64,000 bases of DNA from Roseateles sp. YR242 (GTDB lineage Bacteria; Pseudomonadota; Gammaproteobacteria; Burkholderiales; Burkholderiaceae_C): NCBI RefSeq assembly GCF_900109745.1, contig NZ_FOAV01000012.1, positions 124,001-188,000 of the forward strand, written 5' to 3'. A model generated the notes under the pieces. It had not been told where the DNA came from, made no database searches, and saw only the letters and a program-made list of their open reading frames with translations. This document shows, piece by piece, positions 36,940 through 45,197 of this stretch (positions within the stretch are counted from its first letter, which is position 1; each line of letters starts with the position of its first letter). The translations under genes and the position numbers were made by a program.

Positions 36940-37226
36940 GATTTGTTGCTTCGGGCTCACCGCGAAAGACCAAGAGTATGCCATGGAATTTAAGAGCTAC
37001 TCAAGAAGTTCCCGTGTTTTCGTTCTTGGTTTCACACGGATTTCTATTAATCGCACGCACGATCCTGCCATGACGAGGGAGTGGCTCGCAGACTTTCCAC
37101 GGCACTCACGTCCGCCGGCCCCTACGTCACTCACTGGCCGTTCATTCGGCGCCGCTTATTGGCCGATTATTGGCCGCTCATGTGCCGCTCATGGGTCGCT
37201 GACACGCCGGATCAGCCGAGCGCCAA

Positions 37227-37967
37227 TCAGGCTGCCGCCGAAGCTACCGCAGTCTGCACCGCCGGCTGCTGCCAGATGCGCTTGCCGCCGCTGGCCTTGT
37301 CCAGCTCGGCCAGCACCTTGTCATGCAGCACGAGCTCTTCGGCGGTGGCCGCGAGAACCGGCAACTGGAAGCTGCTCAGGTCGATGGCAGCCACGGCCAT
37401 CTCACCGCCCTGACCGGACGACGCACTCGAGTCATCGATCACCAGCGAGTCCTGGCCGCGCGTGAGGCGGATATAGACCTCGGCCAGCAACTCCGCATCC
37501 TTCACTGCGCCGTGCAGGCCACGGTTGCTGTTGTCCACCTCCAGGCGGCGGCACAGGGCATCCAGCGAGTTGGCCTTGCCGGGGAACATGTCGCGCGCCA
37601 TTACCAGCGTGTCGGTCACGCTGCCCACCACCTCATGCAGCAGCGGACGCTTGGCGCGTTTGAGCTCGGCATTGATGAAGCCCACGTCGAACGAGGCGTT
37701 GTGGGCGATCAGCTCCGCGTCGCGCATGAACGCCAGCATCTCGTCCACGATCTCGGCGAACTTGGGCTTGTCCGAGAGGAAGTCAATGCTCAACCCGTGG
37801 ACGCGGAAGGCCTCTTCCGGCATGTCCCGCTCAGGGTTGAGATAGAAGTGCAGGTGGCGACCGGTGAGCTGGCGGTTCACCATCTCCACGCAGCCGATGT
37901 CCACGACGCGGTCGCCGGACTCGGGGTTCAGGCCCGTGGTTTCGGTGTCAAAAAAGATCTGTCTCAT
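37227..37967 (-). CDS. dnaQ: DNA polymerase III epsilon subunit (proofreading exonuclease)
   Basis: This ORF encodes 246 residues. The DEDDh exonuclease residues are visible: FDTETTG (Asp7, Glu9), HNASFDVGF (Asp94) and HGAVKDAELL (His152, Asp157). GQDSLVIDD near 183-191 matches the beta-clamp binding Q-x-S-L pattern that follows the nuclease domain. The C-terminal tail for binding the alpha subunit is present. It supplies 3'-5' proofreading in the replisome. Downstream, 287 bp to the tRNA genes hold only degenerate GGCCG-type repeats (about 37130-37200). Confidence 0.95.
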   Translation of the reverse strand: MRQIFFDTETTGLNPESGDRVVDIGCVEMVNRQLTGRHLHFYLNPERDMPEEAFRVHGLSIDFLSDKPKFAEIVDEMLAFMRDAELIAHNASFDVGFINAELKRAKRPLLHEVVGSVTDTLVMARDMFPGKANSLDALCRRLEVDNSNRGLHGAVKDAELLAEVYIRLTRGQDSLVIDDSSASSGQGGEMAVAAIDLSSFQLPVLAATAEELVLHDKVLAELDKASGGKRIWQQPAVQTAVASAAA

Positions 37968-37989
37968 GTCGGGTGCAATTCAGCGCAAA

Positions 37990-38841
37990 TCAGGTGCGAG
38001 CGGGGGTCGCCGGGGTGCCCGTGCCACCGGCGCGGCGGGCACGGTGATAGGCCCAGATCATCATCAGGATGCCGCCCACCACCATCGGGGCGCTGAGCCA
38101 CTGGCCCTGGCTCCAGCCAAACAGGCGCAGGCCCAGGAAATCATCCGGTTCACGGAAATACTCGGCCACGAAGCGGAAGAAGCCGTAGCCGATCAGGAAC
38201 AGGCCGGACACCGCCGCCATCGGACGCGGCTTGCGCGCAAACAGCCACAGGATGATGAACAGCAGCACACCCTCCCCCAGGAACTGGTAGATCTGGGACG
38301 GGTGGCGAGGCGTCTGGTCATGCGCCTGCGGAAAAATCATGGCCCAGGGCAGCGACGGATCGGCCTGACGGCCCCACAACTCACCGTTGATGAAGTTGCC
38401 CAGGCGCCCCATGGCCAGTCCGGTGGGCACGCACGGCGCCACCAGGTCGGCCACCTCGAAGAACTTGAAACCACGCCGCCAGCCAAACACCGCCAGCGCC
38501 ACGATCACCCCGAGCAGCCCGCCGTGGAAAGACATGCCCCCTTGCCAGACCGCAAAGATCTCCAGCGGGTGCTTGAGAAACTCACCGGGCTTGTAGAACA
38601 GCACATAGCCCAGGCGACCGCCCAACACCACACCCAGCACGCCATAGAACAGCAGGTCATCCACGGCCGGGCGGGTCCAGCCGCGCTGGGCATGCCAGGG
38701 GCGGGCCACCTGCAGGTTGGCCAGCCACAGGAACAGCACAAATGCGGCGAGATAGGTCAGCCCATACCAGTGGATGGGCCAGCCAAAGACGTGGAAGGCG
38801 ACCGGGTCGAACTGGGGGTGGATCAGCGGATGAGTCAGCAT
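37990..38841 (-). CDS. lgt: Prolipoprotein diacylglyceryl transferase
   Basis: This ORF encodes 283 residues starting [13 protein letters not shown] at 38841; an in-frame ATG 12 codons upstream is less likely. About seven membrane segments are present. Marks are [25 protein letters not shown] (H106-G107-G108-L109) and the signature [14 protein letters not shown] near 145-158, plus HPSQIYQ. It moves diacylglycerol from phosphatidylglycerol to the lipobox Cys of preprolipoproteins at the inner membrane. Such substrates include the PAP2 protein encoded earlier in the window. Confidence 0.96.
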   Translation of the reverse strand: MLTHPLIHPQFDPVAFHVFGWPIHWYGLTYLAAFVLFLWLANLQVARPWHAQRGWTRPAVDDLLFYGVLGVVLGGRLGYVLFYKPGEFLKHPLEIFAVWQGGMSFHGGLLGVIVALAVFGWRRGFKFFEVADLVAPCVPTGLAMGRLGNFINGELWGRQADPSLPWAMIFPQAHDQTPRHPSQIYQFLGEGVLLFIILWLFARKPRPMAAVSGLFLIGYGFFRFVAEYFREPDDFLGLRLFGWSQGQWLSAPMVVGGILMMIWAYHRARRAGGTGTPATPART

Positions 38842-39091
38842 GCGAATAGATGGTGCCGTGGGGTGCGCGCGGCGCAAGCGGCGGCGCGCCAGCAGCGGTG
38901 GCGAGGTGCCGAATCATAGTGCGGCCGCAAGCCCCAGCCACCCGCTCTTCGCCCCCACGTCAGGTGGCAGCAGGACAGGCCGATCCGCGCCCGCGCTCGG
39001 TGGGCCGGGTTAATGGCGCGAGGTCAGCGGGCCGACACCAGTTGGGTCGACACACTTGGGCCGAGAAGTTGGCCGACATAGATGACTGATA

Positions 39092-40114
39092 TCAGGTAGC
39101 CGACCCGAGCTCCGCCAGCCGCCGCCTGCAATCTTCGATGTTGCTGGCGCTGGCGCGGCGGTTGTCGATGTAGCGTTCAAAGGCGGCGCGCGCACCGGCC
39201 TTGTCGCCCTTGTCCTGCAGTGCGATGCCGATGCGATGGTCGAGCGCCAGTTGCTCCGCCCCGTTCAGGCCCTTGGCCTTTTCGAAGGTGGCGACCGCGC
39301 CATCGTGGTCGCCCATGGCGTCCAGCACCCGGCCCAGGCCATACAGCGGCATGGCCTGCTGCGGCTGCTGGCGCGCCAGTTCTTCCAGCCAGGCCCGGGC
39401 CTTGGCATGCTGGTTGTCGTGCATCAACTGGCGGCCGAGGTCACTGCCCAGCACCCGCTGTTCCAGCATCAGCTCCGGCCGCTTGGTGCGCACGGCGCGC
39501 AATTCACGCTCCATGCCGGACCAGTCCTTCTTCGACGCTGCGGTGCGGGCACGCAGCAGGTGGAGTTGGTCCTCATCCTGTACGCCCTGCTCCAGGGCGC
39601 GGGCCTTGGATTCCCCACCGCCGATGAAGCTGGGCAACGCCAGGTAGTACTGCTGCAGGGCGCTGCGGGGCTCGGGAGCCTCGGGCAGTTGCGCCATGGC
39701 TTTTTGCATGAGTTCGCTCACGCGGCTCAGCGATCCCAATGCCTTGAGCTTGCTGCCCCCTCTGACCTGCATCACCAGCGCCAGCGCCAGCGCATAGGAG
39801 CAACTGGCTTCCTGGGGCTGCTTCTGCACACATTGCTCCAGGCGCCGCGTGTTCTGGCGCAGGGCGGCGCCATCAGCCAGATCCAGCTGTGACAGCGCCA
39901 GCGCGGCGGTGGCCTGGGCATCGTCCGGATGCGCCTTCAGGCGTTGGCCGGCGAGCCTCTCCAGTTGATCCGCCTGCCCCGCATCCAGCAGGTTCTGCAG
40001 CGCCGGGTCCTTGAACACTGCCGCCTGCGCGGGTGCAGCGCCCATGAACAGCGCAGGCGCCAGCAGCAGCGCAGCCATGCCGAGCGGAGTCTTGCCAGTC
40101 AGTCGTTTCACCAT
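39092..40114 (-). CDS. Exported TPR protein
   Basis: This ORF encodes 340 residues from ATG 40114, with AAGGA 4 nt upstream; a longer frame to 40363 is rejected. The signal peptide LGMAALLLAPALFMGAAPAQA ends near 27. Helical repeats follow (QADQLERLAGQRLKAHPDDA, AMPLYGLGRVLDAMGDHDGA, KGDKAGARAAFERYID), giving several TPR units. No enzymatic motif is seen; probably a periplasmic scaffold. The 250 bp between it and lgt holds no ORF, only a GGCCGA-rich stretch. Confidence 0.75.
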   Translation of the reverse strand: MVKRLTGKTPLGMAALLLAPALFMGAAPAQAAVFKDPALQNLLDAGQADQLERLAGQRLKAHPDDAQATAALALSQLDLADGAALRQNTRRLEQCVQKQPQEASCSYALALALVMQVRGGSKLKALGSLSRVSELMQKAMAQLPEAPEPRSALQQYYLALPSFIGGGESKARALEQGVQDEDQLHLLRARTAASKKDWSGMERELRAVRTKRPELMLEQRVLGSDLGRQLMHDNQHAKARAWLEELARQQPQQAMPLYGLGRVLDAMGDHDGAVATFEKAKGLNGAEQLALDHRIGIALQDKGDKAGARAAFERYIDNRRASASNIEDCRRRLAELGSAT

Positions 40115-40391
40115 CGGTCCTTCTTCAAAAAGCAGCGGCGCCTCGGCCACCCCCAACTTATACAGAGCTACCCGAAGGCTAACGTGGCAGTTTGGTAAAC
40201 GGGAGACAAGAAGCGCACCAAGCGCCCGTTGCGAGAACGCCAAAGACGGTTGACGAATGACAAAGGGGACCTCTCGGCCCCCCCTCTTTGGGCGAATGCA
40301 GGTGGATTCTTCGCAGCGCCAGAGAGGCTGTTGCCTCCTGCACCACCACAATGGGTCATCCAACCCGCATCGCCGCCTTCCAGACCCGCGA

Positions 40392-40640
40392 TCAACGACG
40401 ACGGCGCTGCTTGTCCGAGGTGCCGAGCTTGGACATGGCTTCCTGACGCCGCGCTTCCTTGCGCTCGTCCAGGCGGTCCATGGCCTTGCGCTGGGTCAGA
40501 CCGGTCTTGTCGGCGAATTCCCACCAGACCACGGCCACGGCGAACGGCGCCAGCACCACCCACCAGCTCCACTCGGCCACGGGCCCGAATTCAGCCACCT
40601 TCATCACCAGCAGCAAAACCCCAATGACAATGAACCACAT
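40392..40640 (-). CDS. Small Trp-rich membrane protein (TIGR04438 type)
   Basis: This ORF encodes 82 residues from ATG 40640 with GAGGAG 7 nt upstream; GTG 40643 is also in frame. An N-terminal hydrophobic segment (MWFIVIGVLLLVMKV) is followed by WSWWVVLAPFAVAVVWWEFAD with five Trp and a strongly basic tail (KEARRQEAMSKLGTSDKQRRRR). This Trp-rich family is restricted to Burkholderiales; function unknown. The 277 bp upstream of the neighbouring TPR gene contains its promoter region and short GC hairpins only. Confidence 0.82.
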   Translation of the reverse strand: MWFIVIGVLLLVMKVAEFGPVAEWSWWVVLAPFAVAVVWWEFADKTGLTQRKAMDRLDERKEARRQEAMSKLGTSDKQRRRR

Positions 40641-40887
40641 CACAACTCTCCTCGTCGCCGGCGCCCGCTAGGCCCGGCCACCCAACACTACAATCTTTTG
40701 AGCTCGGCATGCCTCGGCCAAGTCATTGTGCTTGTTTCAAATTCCCGCTTTATCAGAATGCGCTTCGGCGCGTTCCAGGCAGCGGGCTGAAATGTAGCCA
40801 ATCGGAAGCGAACGGGGTGTTCCGAATTTCAACAGTTTCCAACCGTTTCCTTCCCGCTATTCTCCCGGCAGGATTTGAAAGGATGCC

Positions 40888-41199
40888 ATGAAAGTTGCCC
40901 TGATCGCCTGCGCCACCGTGATGGTCGCGCTCTCCGCTACCCCGGCCATGGCCAGCCCCGAGCTGGCCCAGAAGAAGAACTGCATGGCCTGCCATTCAGT
41001 CGACAAGAAGCTGGTGGGCCCCGGCTACAAGGAGGTTGCCAAGAAGTACGCTGGCGACAAGGACGCTGTCAAGAAGTTGTCCGAGAAGATCATCAAGGGA
41101 GGGGCCGGCGTGTGGGGCCCCGTGCCCATGCCCGCCAACGCCCAGGTCAGCCCCGCCGAAGCCGAGCAACTGGCCAAGTGGGTGCTCTCCTTGAAGTGA
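40888..41199 (+). CDS. Class I cytochrome c (c-551/c-552 type)
   Basis: This ORF encodes 103 residues with AAAGGA upstream of ATG 40888. The signal peptide ends at PAMAS. The haem site CMACH is near 32-36 and the distal Met ligand lies in VPMPANAQV. The size and GPGYKEVAKKYAGDKDAVKKL resemble cytochrome c-551/552 electron carriers of the periplasm, which serve oxidases or nitrite reductase. It stands alone with its own terminator. Confidence 0.93.
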   Translation: MKVALIACATVMVALSATPAMASPELAQKKNCMACHSVDKKLVGPGYKEVAKKYAGDKDAVKKLSEKIIKGGAGVWGPVPMPANAQVSPAEAEQLAKWVLSLK

Positions 41200-41223
41200 C
41201 CGTTACGGCAGGGTAAATAAAAT

Positions 41224-41251
41224 GGGGCTCGCGCCACCACGCGCGAGCCCC
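41224..41251 (-). terminator. Terminator of the Do-type protease gene (also behind cytochrome c)
   Basis: An 11-bp perfect stem GGGGCTCGCGC / GCGCGAGCCCC with a 6-nt loop. On the minus strand it is followed by TTTTATTTA, so it ends the protease transcript; convergent position behind cytochrome c. Confidence 0.85.
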
Positions 41252-41260
41252 TCGGAGCAA

Positions 41261-41287
41261 CGACCGGGCACCCCTGGTCGTTCTTCT
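41261..41287 (+). terminator. Second hairpin terminating cytochrome c transcription
   Basis: A stem CGACC-GGG / CCC-T-GGTCG with a CAC loop is followed on the plus strand by TTCTTCT. Together with the hairpin at 41224-41251 it makes a bidirectional terminator between two convergent genes. Confidence 0.7.
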
Positions 41288-41299
41288 GTACCGGACGGA

Positions 41300-42910
41300 T
41301 CAGCCGATCCGCACCGGCACGAAGATCTTGTCCCCTCCCCGCTGCACCAGCAGGGCGACAGACTTTTCAGCGTTCTGCACCAGGCCACGCACCTGGTCCA
41401 CCGACTGCACTGGCGTGCCATTCACCGCCAGCAGCACATCGCCGGGCCGCACCTGAGCCCGGGCTGCAGGGCCCGAGACTTCCTCGATCAACAGGCCTTC
41501 ACGAATACCCAGTTGGCGGCGCTCTTCCGGCTGCAGCGGCCGCAGCGCCAGGCCCAGCTTGCCCTGCGCAGCGGCGGGGCCGTCCTCGTTCTTCGCCTGC
41601 TTCGCGGCCTTGTCGTTGGCATCCCCCATGACGGCGGTGAGCTGCTCGCGCTTGCCACCCCGCCAGACTTCCATCACCGCCTTTTCGCCGGGACTGGACT
41701 GATCCACCAGAGCCGGGAGATCACCGCTGCCCACGATCGGCTGGCCCTTGAAGCTCAGGATTACGTCGCCCGGCCGCAGGCCCGCCTTCGCGGCTGGACT
41801 GCCCTCTTCCACATTGGCGACCAGCGCGCCCTCCGGACGCTCCAGCTTGAAGGAGTCGGCAAAGCCCTGGTTCACTTCCTGCACCATCACACCCAGACGG
41901 GCATGCTGCACCTTGCCCCCGTTCTGGATCTGCTGGCGCACCTTGTTGGCCACCTCCACCGGGATCGCAAAGGACAAACCCTGATAACCACCCGAGGCGC
42001 TGTAGATCTGGGAGTTGATGCCCACCACCTCGCCACGGGCGTTGAACAGCGGCCCGCCGGAGTTACCCGGGTTGATGGCCACATCCGTCTGCAGGAAGGG
42101 CACGCGGCTTTCATCCGGACCCAGGGAACGACCCTTGGCACTGATCACCCCGGCGCTGACACTGTTCTCGAAACCGAAGGGCGAGCCGATGGCCAGCACC
42201 CATTCCCCGACCCGCAGGTCTTTGGTGGCCCCCAGGCGCACCGTGGGCAGGTTCTTGGCCTCGATCTTGAGCACCGCCACATCGGTGGACTTGTCGCTGC
42301 CCAGCACCTTGGCGCGGAATTCACGCCGGTCGGTCAGCTTGACCACCACTTCCTGGGCGTCCTGCACCACGTGGGCGTTGGTGAGGATGATGCCGTCGGC
42401 GCTGACGATGAACCCGGAACCCTGGCCACGGATCTGGCGGCTACCCCCCTCCCCGTCCCCACCCTGGCCGCCGGGCGCGCCCGGAAGGCCGAAGCGGCGG
42501 AAGAATTCATAGAACGGATCGTCCGGGTCGATCTGCGGGCCGCGGGCGCCGCGTGTCTTCACCGTGCCGGAGACGCTGATGTTCACCACCGCCGGGCCCT
42601 GGGTCGCCGCGATCTGCGCAAAGTCCGGCAGGCCGGCGGGGGGGGCCGTCACAGCGGTGACAGCCGCTGGGGCCGCGGCGCCGGCCAGCGGCGAAGTCAC
42701 TGCAGCGACCTGCGCACCGTCCACCGAGGCACCACCGCCGGGGGCTGCCGAGTCCGCAGAATTGACCGAAGCACCGGCCAACGTGGCCGATTCGTTGGGC
42801 ACCTTGGCATTGCGCATGGCCAGGGCGCCGCCCGTGGCGCCCAGCACGCCGGCAGCGGCCAGCGCCCAGACCAGTTTCTTGGCCGAGATCATCTTTTCCA
42901 CTTGTGCCAT
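41300..42910 (-). CDS. Do-family periplasmic serine protease (DegP/DegQ/MucD type)
   Basis: This ORF encodes 536 residues from ATG 42910, which follows GGAGGTGA by 5 nt. It has an N-terminal membrane or signal segment (LVWALAAAGVLGATGGALA), then an Ala/Pro-rich linker to about 95. Trypsin-like domain residues are His180 (TNAHV), Asp210 (STDVAVLKI) and Ser284 (NPGNSGGP). Two PDZ domains follow (about 320-405 and 440-530; PAAKAGLRPGDVI and PAARAQVRPGDVL). It degrades or chaperones misfolded envelope proteins. It lies downstream of a two-component system on the same strand, as in many betaproteobacteria. Confidence 0.93.
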   Translation of the reverse strand: MAQVEKMISAKKLVWALAAAGVLGATGGALAMRNAKVPNESATLAGASVNSADSAAPGGGASVDGAQVAAVTSPLAGAAAPAAVTAVTAPPAGLPDFAQIAATQGPAVVNISVSGTVKTRGARGPQIDPDDPFYEFFRRFGLPGAPGGQGGDGEGGSRQIRGQGSGFIVSADGIILTNAHVVQDAQEVVVKLTDRREFRAKVLGSDKSTDVAVLKIEAKNLPTVRLGATKDLRVGEWVLAIGSPFGFENSVSAGVISAKGRSLGPDESRVPFLQTDVAINPGNSGGPLFNARGEVVGINSQIYSASGGYQGLSFAIPVEVANKVRQQIQNGGKVQHARLGVMVQEVNQGFADSFKLERPEGALVANVEEGSPAAKAGLRPGDVILSFKGQPIVGSGDLPALVDQSSPGEKAVMEVWRGGKREQLTAVMGDANDKAAKQAKNEDGPAAAQGKLGLALRPLQPEERRQLGIREGLLIEEVSGPAARAQVRPGDVLLAVNGTPVQSVDQVRGLVQNAEKSVALLVQRGGDKIFVPVRIG

Positions 42911-42937
42911 TTGAATCACCTCCAGGAGGTTCAAATC
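42906..42937 (-). promoter_or_regulatory. Hairpin masking the ribosome site and start codon of the Do protease (RNA thermometer candidate)
   Basis: Read on the minus strand, ATTTGAA pairs with TTCAAAT and CCTC pairs with GAGG around loop CTG, leaving a 3-nt bulge (TGA). The paired strands include the Shine-Dalgarno GGAGG and the first two bases of the start codon AUG. An 11-bp stem placed this way would block ribosome entry until melted. A heat-responsive protease gene is a natural target for such control. No measured data; structure drawn by eye. Confidence 0.55.
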
Positions 42938-42979
42938 AATTCGATGGCCAGAGTGTGAGACCGTTGCCTTAGACCGTTC

Positions 42980-43147
42980 TTAAGGAAGCTCTGCATCACT
43001 CCCGCGAGCCGAGGTGGCCCTGATTCGGGATGGGGTGCAAGGCGCAAACCACCGCCATAGCGGGCGCTATGGCGAGGATTTGCAACGCGGCGGACCTCCC
43101 GAAGCGGGGTCATCTCGGCCGCGAGGAGTGATGCAAAGGCTTCTTAA
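42980..43147. repeat. 168-bp giant palindrome with TTAA ends (MITE-like)
   Basis: The two ~82-bp arms are inverted copies of each other: both begin TTAAG at the outer ends, share TGCATCACTCC and GCCGAG inside, and meet at GCCATAGC-GGGC-GCTATGGC in the centre. Arm similarity is roughly 70% by eye. It fills most of the gap between the histidine kinase and the protease. The kinase stop codon (43144-43146) lies inside its right end. It has no coding capacity. Confidence 0.75.
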
Positions 43148-44481
43148 CCGTCAGCCGAACCGGCGGGGGGCCGTACCGGCATCGCCAATTCCACGCGCAG
43201 CCCACCCAGGCTGGTGCTGTGGCCCAGGCGCAGCGTGGCGCCATGATCCTGCGCGATGCTGCGCGCGATGGCCAGGCCCAGCCCGCTGCCCGGCGCCTGC
43301 TGTGCCTGGGATTCGGAGCGGTAGAAGCGGTCGAACACCCGGGCCCGTTCCGCCTCGGGAATGCCCGGGCCATCGTCCTCCACCACCACCAGCGCCTGGT
43401 CGCCGGTGCGCTCCAGGCTCAGATCCACCCGGCTGCGGCCGTACTTGACGCCGTTGTCCAGCAGGTTGCGAAGCAGGATTTGCAGGGCGTCCGGCTGCCC
43501 GCTCACCTCAGCGGGGTCACAACGCCCCAGGCCCAGGTCCACGCCGCGCGCCTGCGCCAGCGTGCTCACCTCCACCACCGCATCGCGGCACAACTCGTCC
43601 AGCGCAATCGCCTGCGGTGGCGCCGGCACCTTGGCGCTTTCCTGACGCGCCAGCGCCAGCAACTGCTCGATCAGCCGCCCGGCCCGGTCGATGCCGGTGG
43701 CCAGTCGCTCCGTCGCCTGGTTGCGCGCCTGTTCGTCCGGCGCCCGGCGCAGCGCCTGGAGCTGGAGCTTCAGGGCGGCCAGCGGCGACCGCAGCTCATG
43801 GGCCGCGTCCGCCACGAACTGCTGTTGCACCTCGAAGGCCTGGCGCACCCGCTCCAGCAACGCATTGAGTTCGGTCACCAGCGGCTGCACCTCGCTGGGC
43901 AGGTCAGCGGCATCCACCGGCGACAGGTCCTGCGCCGCGCGGCGTGAAATCTGCTGGCGCACGCGCTGCAGCGGGTCCAGGGAGTAGCTCACCACCCACC
44001 AGACGACCATGGCCAGCAGCGGCAGCATCATGGCCGTGGGCAGCACGGTGCGCCAGGCCAGTTGCCCGGCCATGCGCTGGCGCACAGACATGTCTTGCGC
44101 CACCTGCACCACCTGGAAGCGCCCCTGGATGGCCAGCACCCGGTAGCGCTTGCCGCGCAGCTCCACGTTGGAGAACCCCAGCACCGCCCGCTGCGGCAGC
44201 CAGTCCGGCCCGGCCGAGCGGTACAGCGGCGTGCCGTCCAGGCCCCAGACCTGCACGATCAGGTCGATGCTCTGCTCCTCCCCCAGCGGCAGCGGCAGGC
44301 CGGTGCCCATGCCCGCGCGCAGGGACAGGGCCACCTGCTGCATCTGGTAGTCGAAGATCTCGTCGGCCTCGGCCAGTGCATTGCGATAGGCGCTGGAGCC
44401 TTGCACCAGCGCGCTCAGCAGCATGGCCGCGAGCAGGAACAGCACCAGCCGGTAGCGCAGCGAACGTGGCAGCACCCTCAT
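43144..44481 (-). CDS. Sensor histidine kinase, QseC/PmrB-like
   Basis: This ORF encodes 445 residues starting at ATG 44481, overlapping the regulator stop by ATGA. Two membrane helices (about 10-30 and 147-167) flank a ~110-residue periplasmic sensor. HAMP-like linker, then the H-box FVADAAHELRSPLAAL with His228, N-box LLRNLLDNGVKYG, and G-boxes VEDDGPGIPE and GSGLGLAIA. It autophosphorylates and passes phosphate to the partner regulator. The signal is not deducible. Its last codons lie inside the palindromic element. Confidence 0.92.
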   Translation of the reverse strand: MRVLPRSLRYRLVLFLLAAMLLSALVQGSSAYRNALAEADEIFDYQMQQVALSLRAGMGTGLPLPLGEEQSIDLIVQVWGLDGTPLYRSAGPDWLPQRAVLGFSNVELRGKRYRVLAIQGRFQVVQVAQDMSVRQRMAGQLAWRTVLPTAMMLPLLAMVVWWVVSYSLDPLQRVRQQISRRAAQDLSPVDAADLPSEVQPLVTELNALLERVRQAFEVQQQFVADAAHELRSPLAALKLQLQALRRAPDEQARNQATERLATGIDRAGRLIEQLLALARQESAKVPAPPQAIALDELCRDAVVEVSTLAQARGVDLGLGRCDPAEVSGQPDALQILLRNLLDNGVKYGRSRVDLSLERTGDQALVVVEDDGPGIPEAERARVFDRFYRSESQAQQAPGSGLGLAIARSIAQDHGATLRLGHSTSLGGLRVELAMPVRPPAGSADG

Positions 44482-45137
44482 TCCTTGGGCACCCGGTAAC
44501 CCACCCCCCGCACGTTCTGGATCAGTTCCGCACCGAGCTTCTTGCGCAGGCCGTGGATATAGACCTCCACCGCATTGCTGCTGATCTCGTCCTTCCAGCC
44601 GTACAGCTTTTCTTCCAGCTGCTGGCGCGACAGCACCATGCCAGGGCGCGCAATCAGCGGCTCCAGCACCGCCCATTCGCGTGCGGACAGGGTCACGGCC
44701 TGCCCATGCGCCGTCACCTCGCGGGTGGCGGGATGGATGGTGACGCCCATGTGCTCGTACACCGGCTCAGCCCGGCCGGCCGCGCGGCGCAGCAAGGCGC
44801 GGATGCGGGCCAGCAGTTCGTCCAGCTCGAAGGGTTTGAGCACATAGTCGTCCGCGCCTGCGTCCAGGCCCGCCACGCGCTGCTGGATGGCGTCCCGCGC
44901 GGTGGCGATCAGCACCGGCATGGTCTGCTTGCGGCCGCGCAGGCCCTGCAGCACCTGCATGCCGTCGCGCTTGGGCAGGCCCAGGTCCAGCAGCACCAGG
45001 TCGTAGGTCTGGGACTGGAGCGCGGTGTCGGCCATTTCGCCGTCCCGCACCCAGTCCACCGCATAACCATCGGCGCGCAACAGCTCAAGCAGTTGCTCGC
45101 CGATCATGGAGTCGTCTTCAGCCAACAGGAGTCGCAT
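44478..45137 (-). CDS. OmpR/PhoB-family response regulator, QseB/PmrA-like
   Basis: This ORF encodes 219 residues. The receiver domain has acidic pocket AEDDS, phospho-acceptor Asp51 (LVLLDLGLP), a Thr in TARD and Lys102 (VLKPFE). The winged-helix DNA-binding domain covers about 125-217 (LSAREWAVLEPLIARPGMVL, SNAVEVYIHGLRKKLG, VRGVGYRV). It forms a pair with the kinase gene it overlaps. Likely target processes are envelope stress or motility by analogy with QseBC; inferred only. Confidence 0.94.
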   Translation of the reverse strand: MRLLLAEDDSMIGEQLLELLRADGYAVDWVRDGEMADTALQSQTYDLVLLDLGLPKRDGMQVLQGLRGRKQTMPVLIATARDAIQQRVAGLDAGADDYVLKPFELDELLARIRALLRRAAGRAEPVYEHMGVTIHPATREVTAHGQAVTLSAREWAVLEPLIARPGMVLSRQQLEEKLYGWKDEISSNAVEVYIHGLRKKLGAELIQNVRGVGYRVPKE

Positions 45138-45197
45138 GGCCGCGATTGTGCACGCGCCTGCGACCTGCCGTTGGCGTCAGCCGGCTGACGGCCCCTG

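Noticed and set aside
41224-41287. Mobile element end between cytochrome c and the protease
   Set aside because: The two hairpins with T-rich flanks on opposite strands are explained as a bidirectional terminator for convergent genes.
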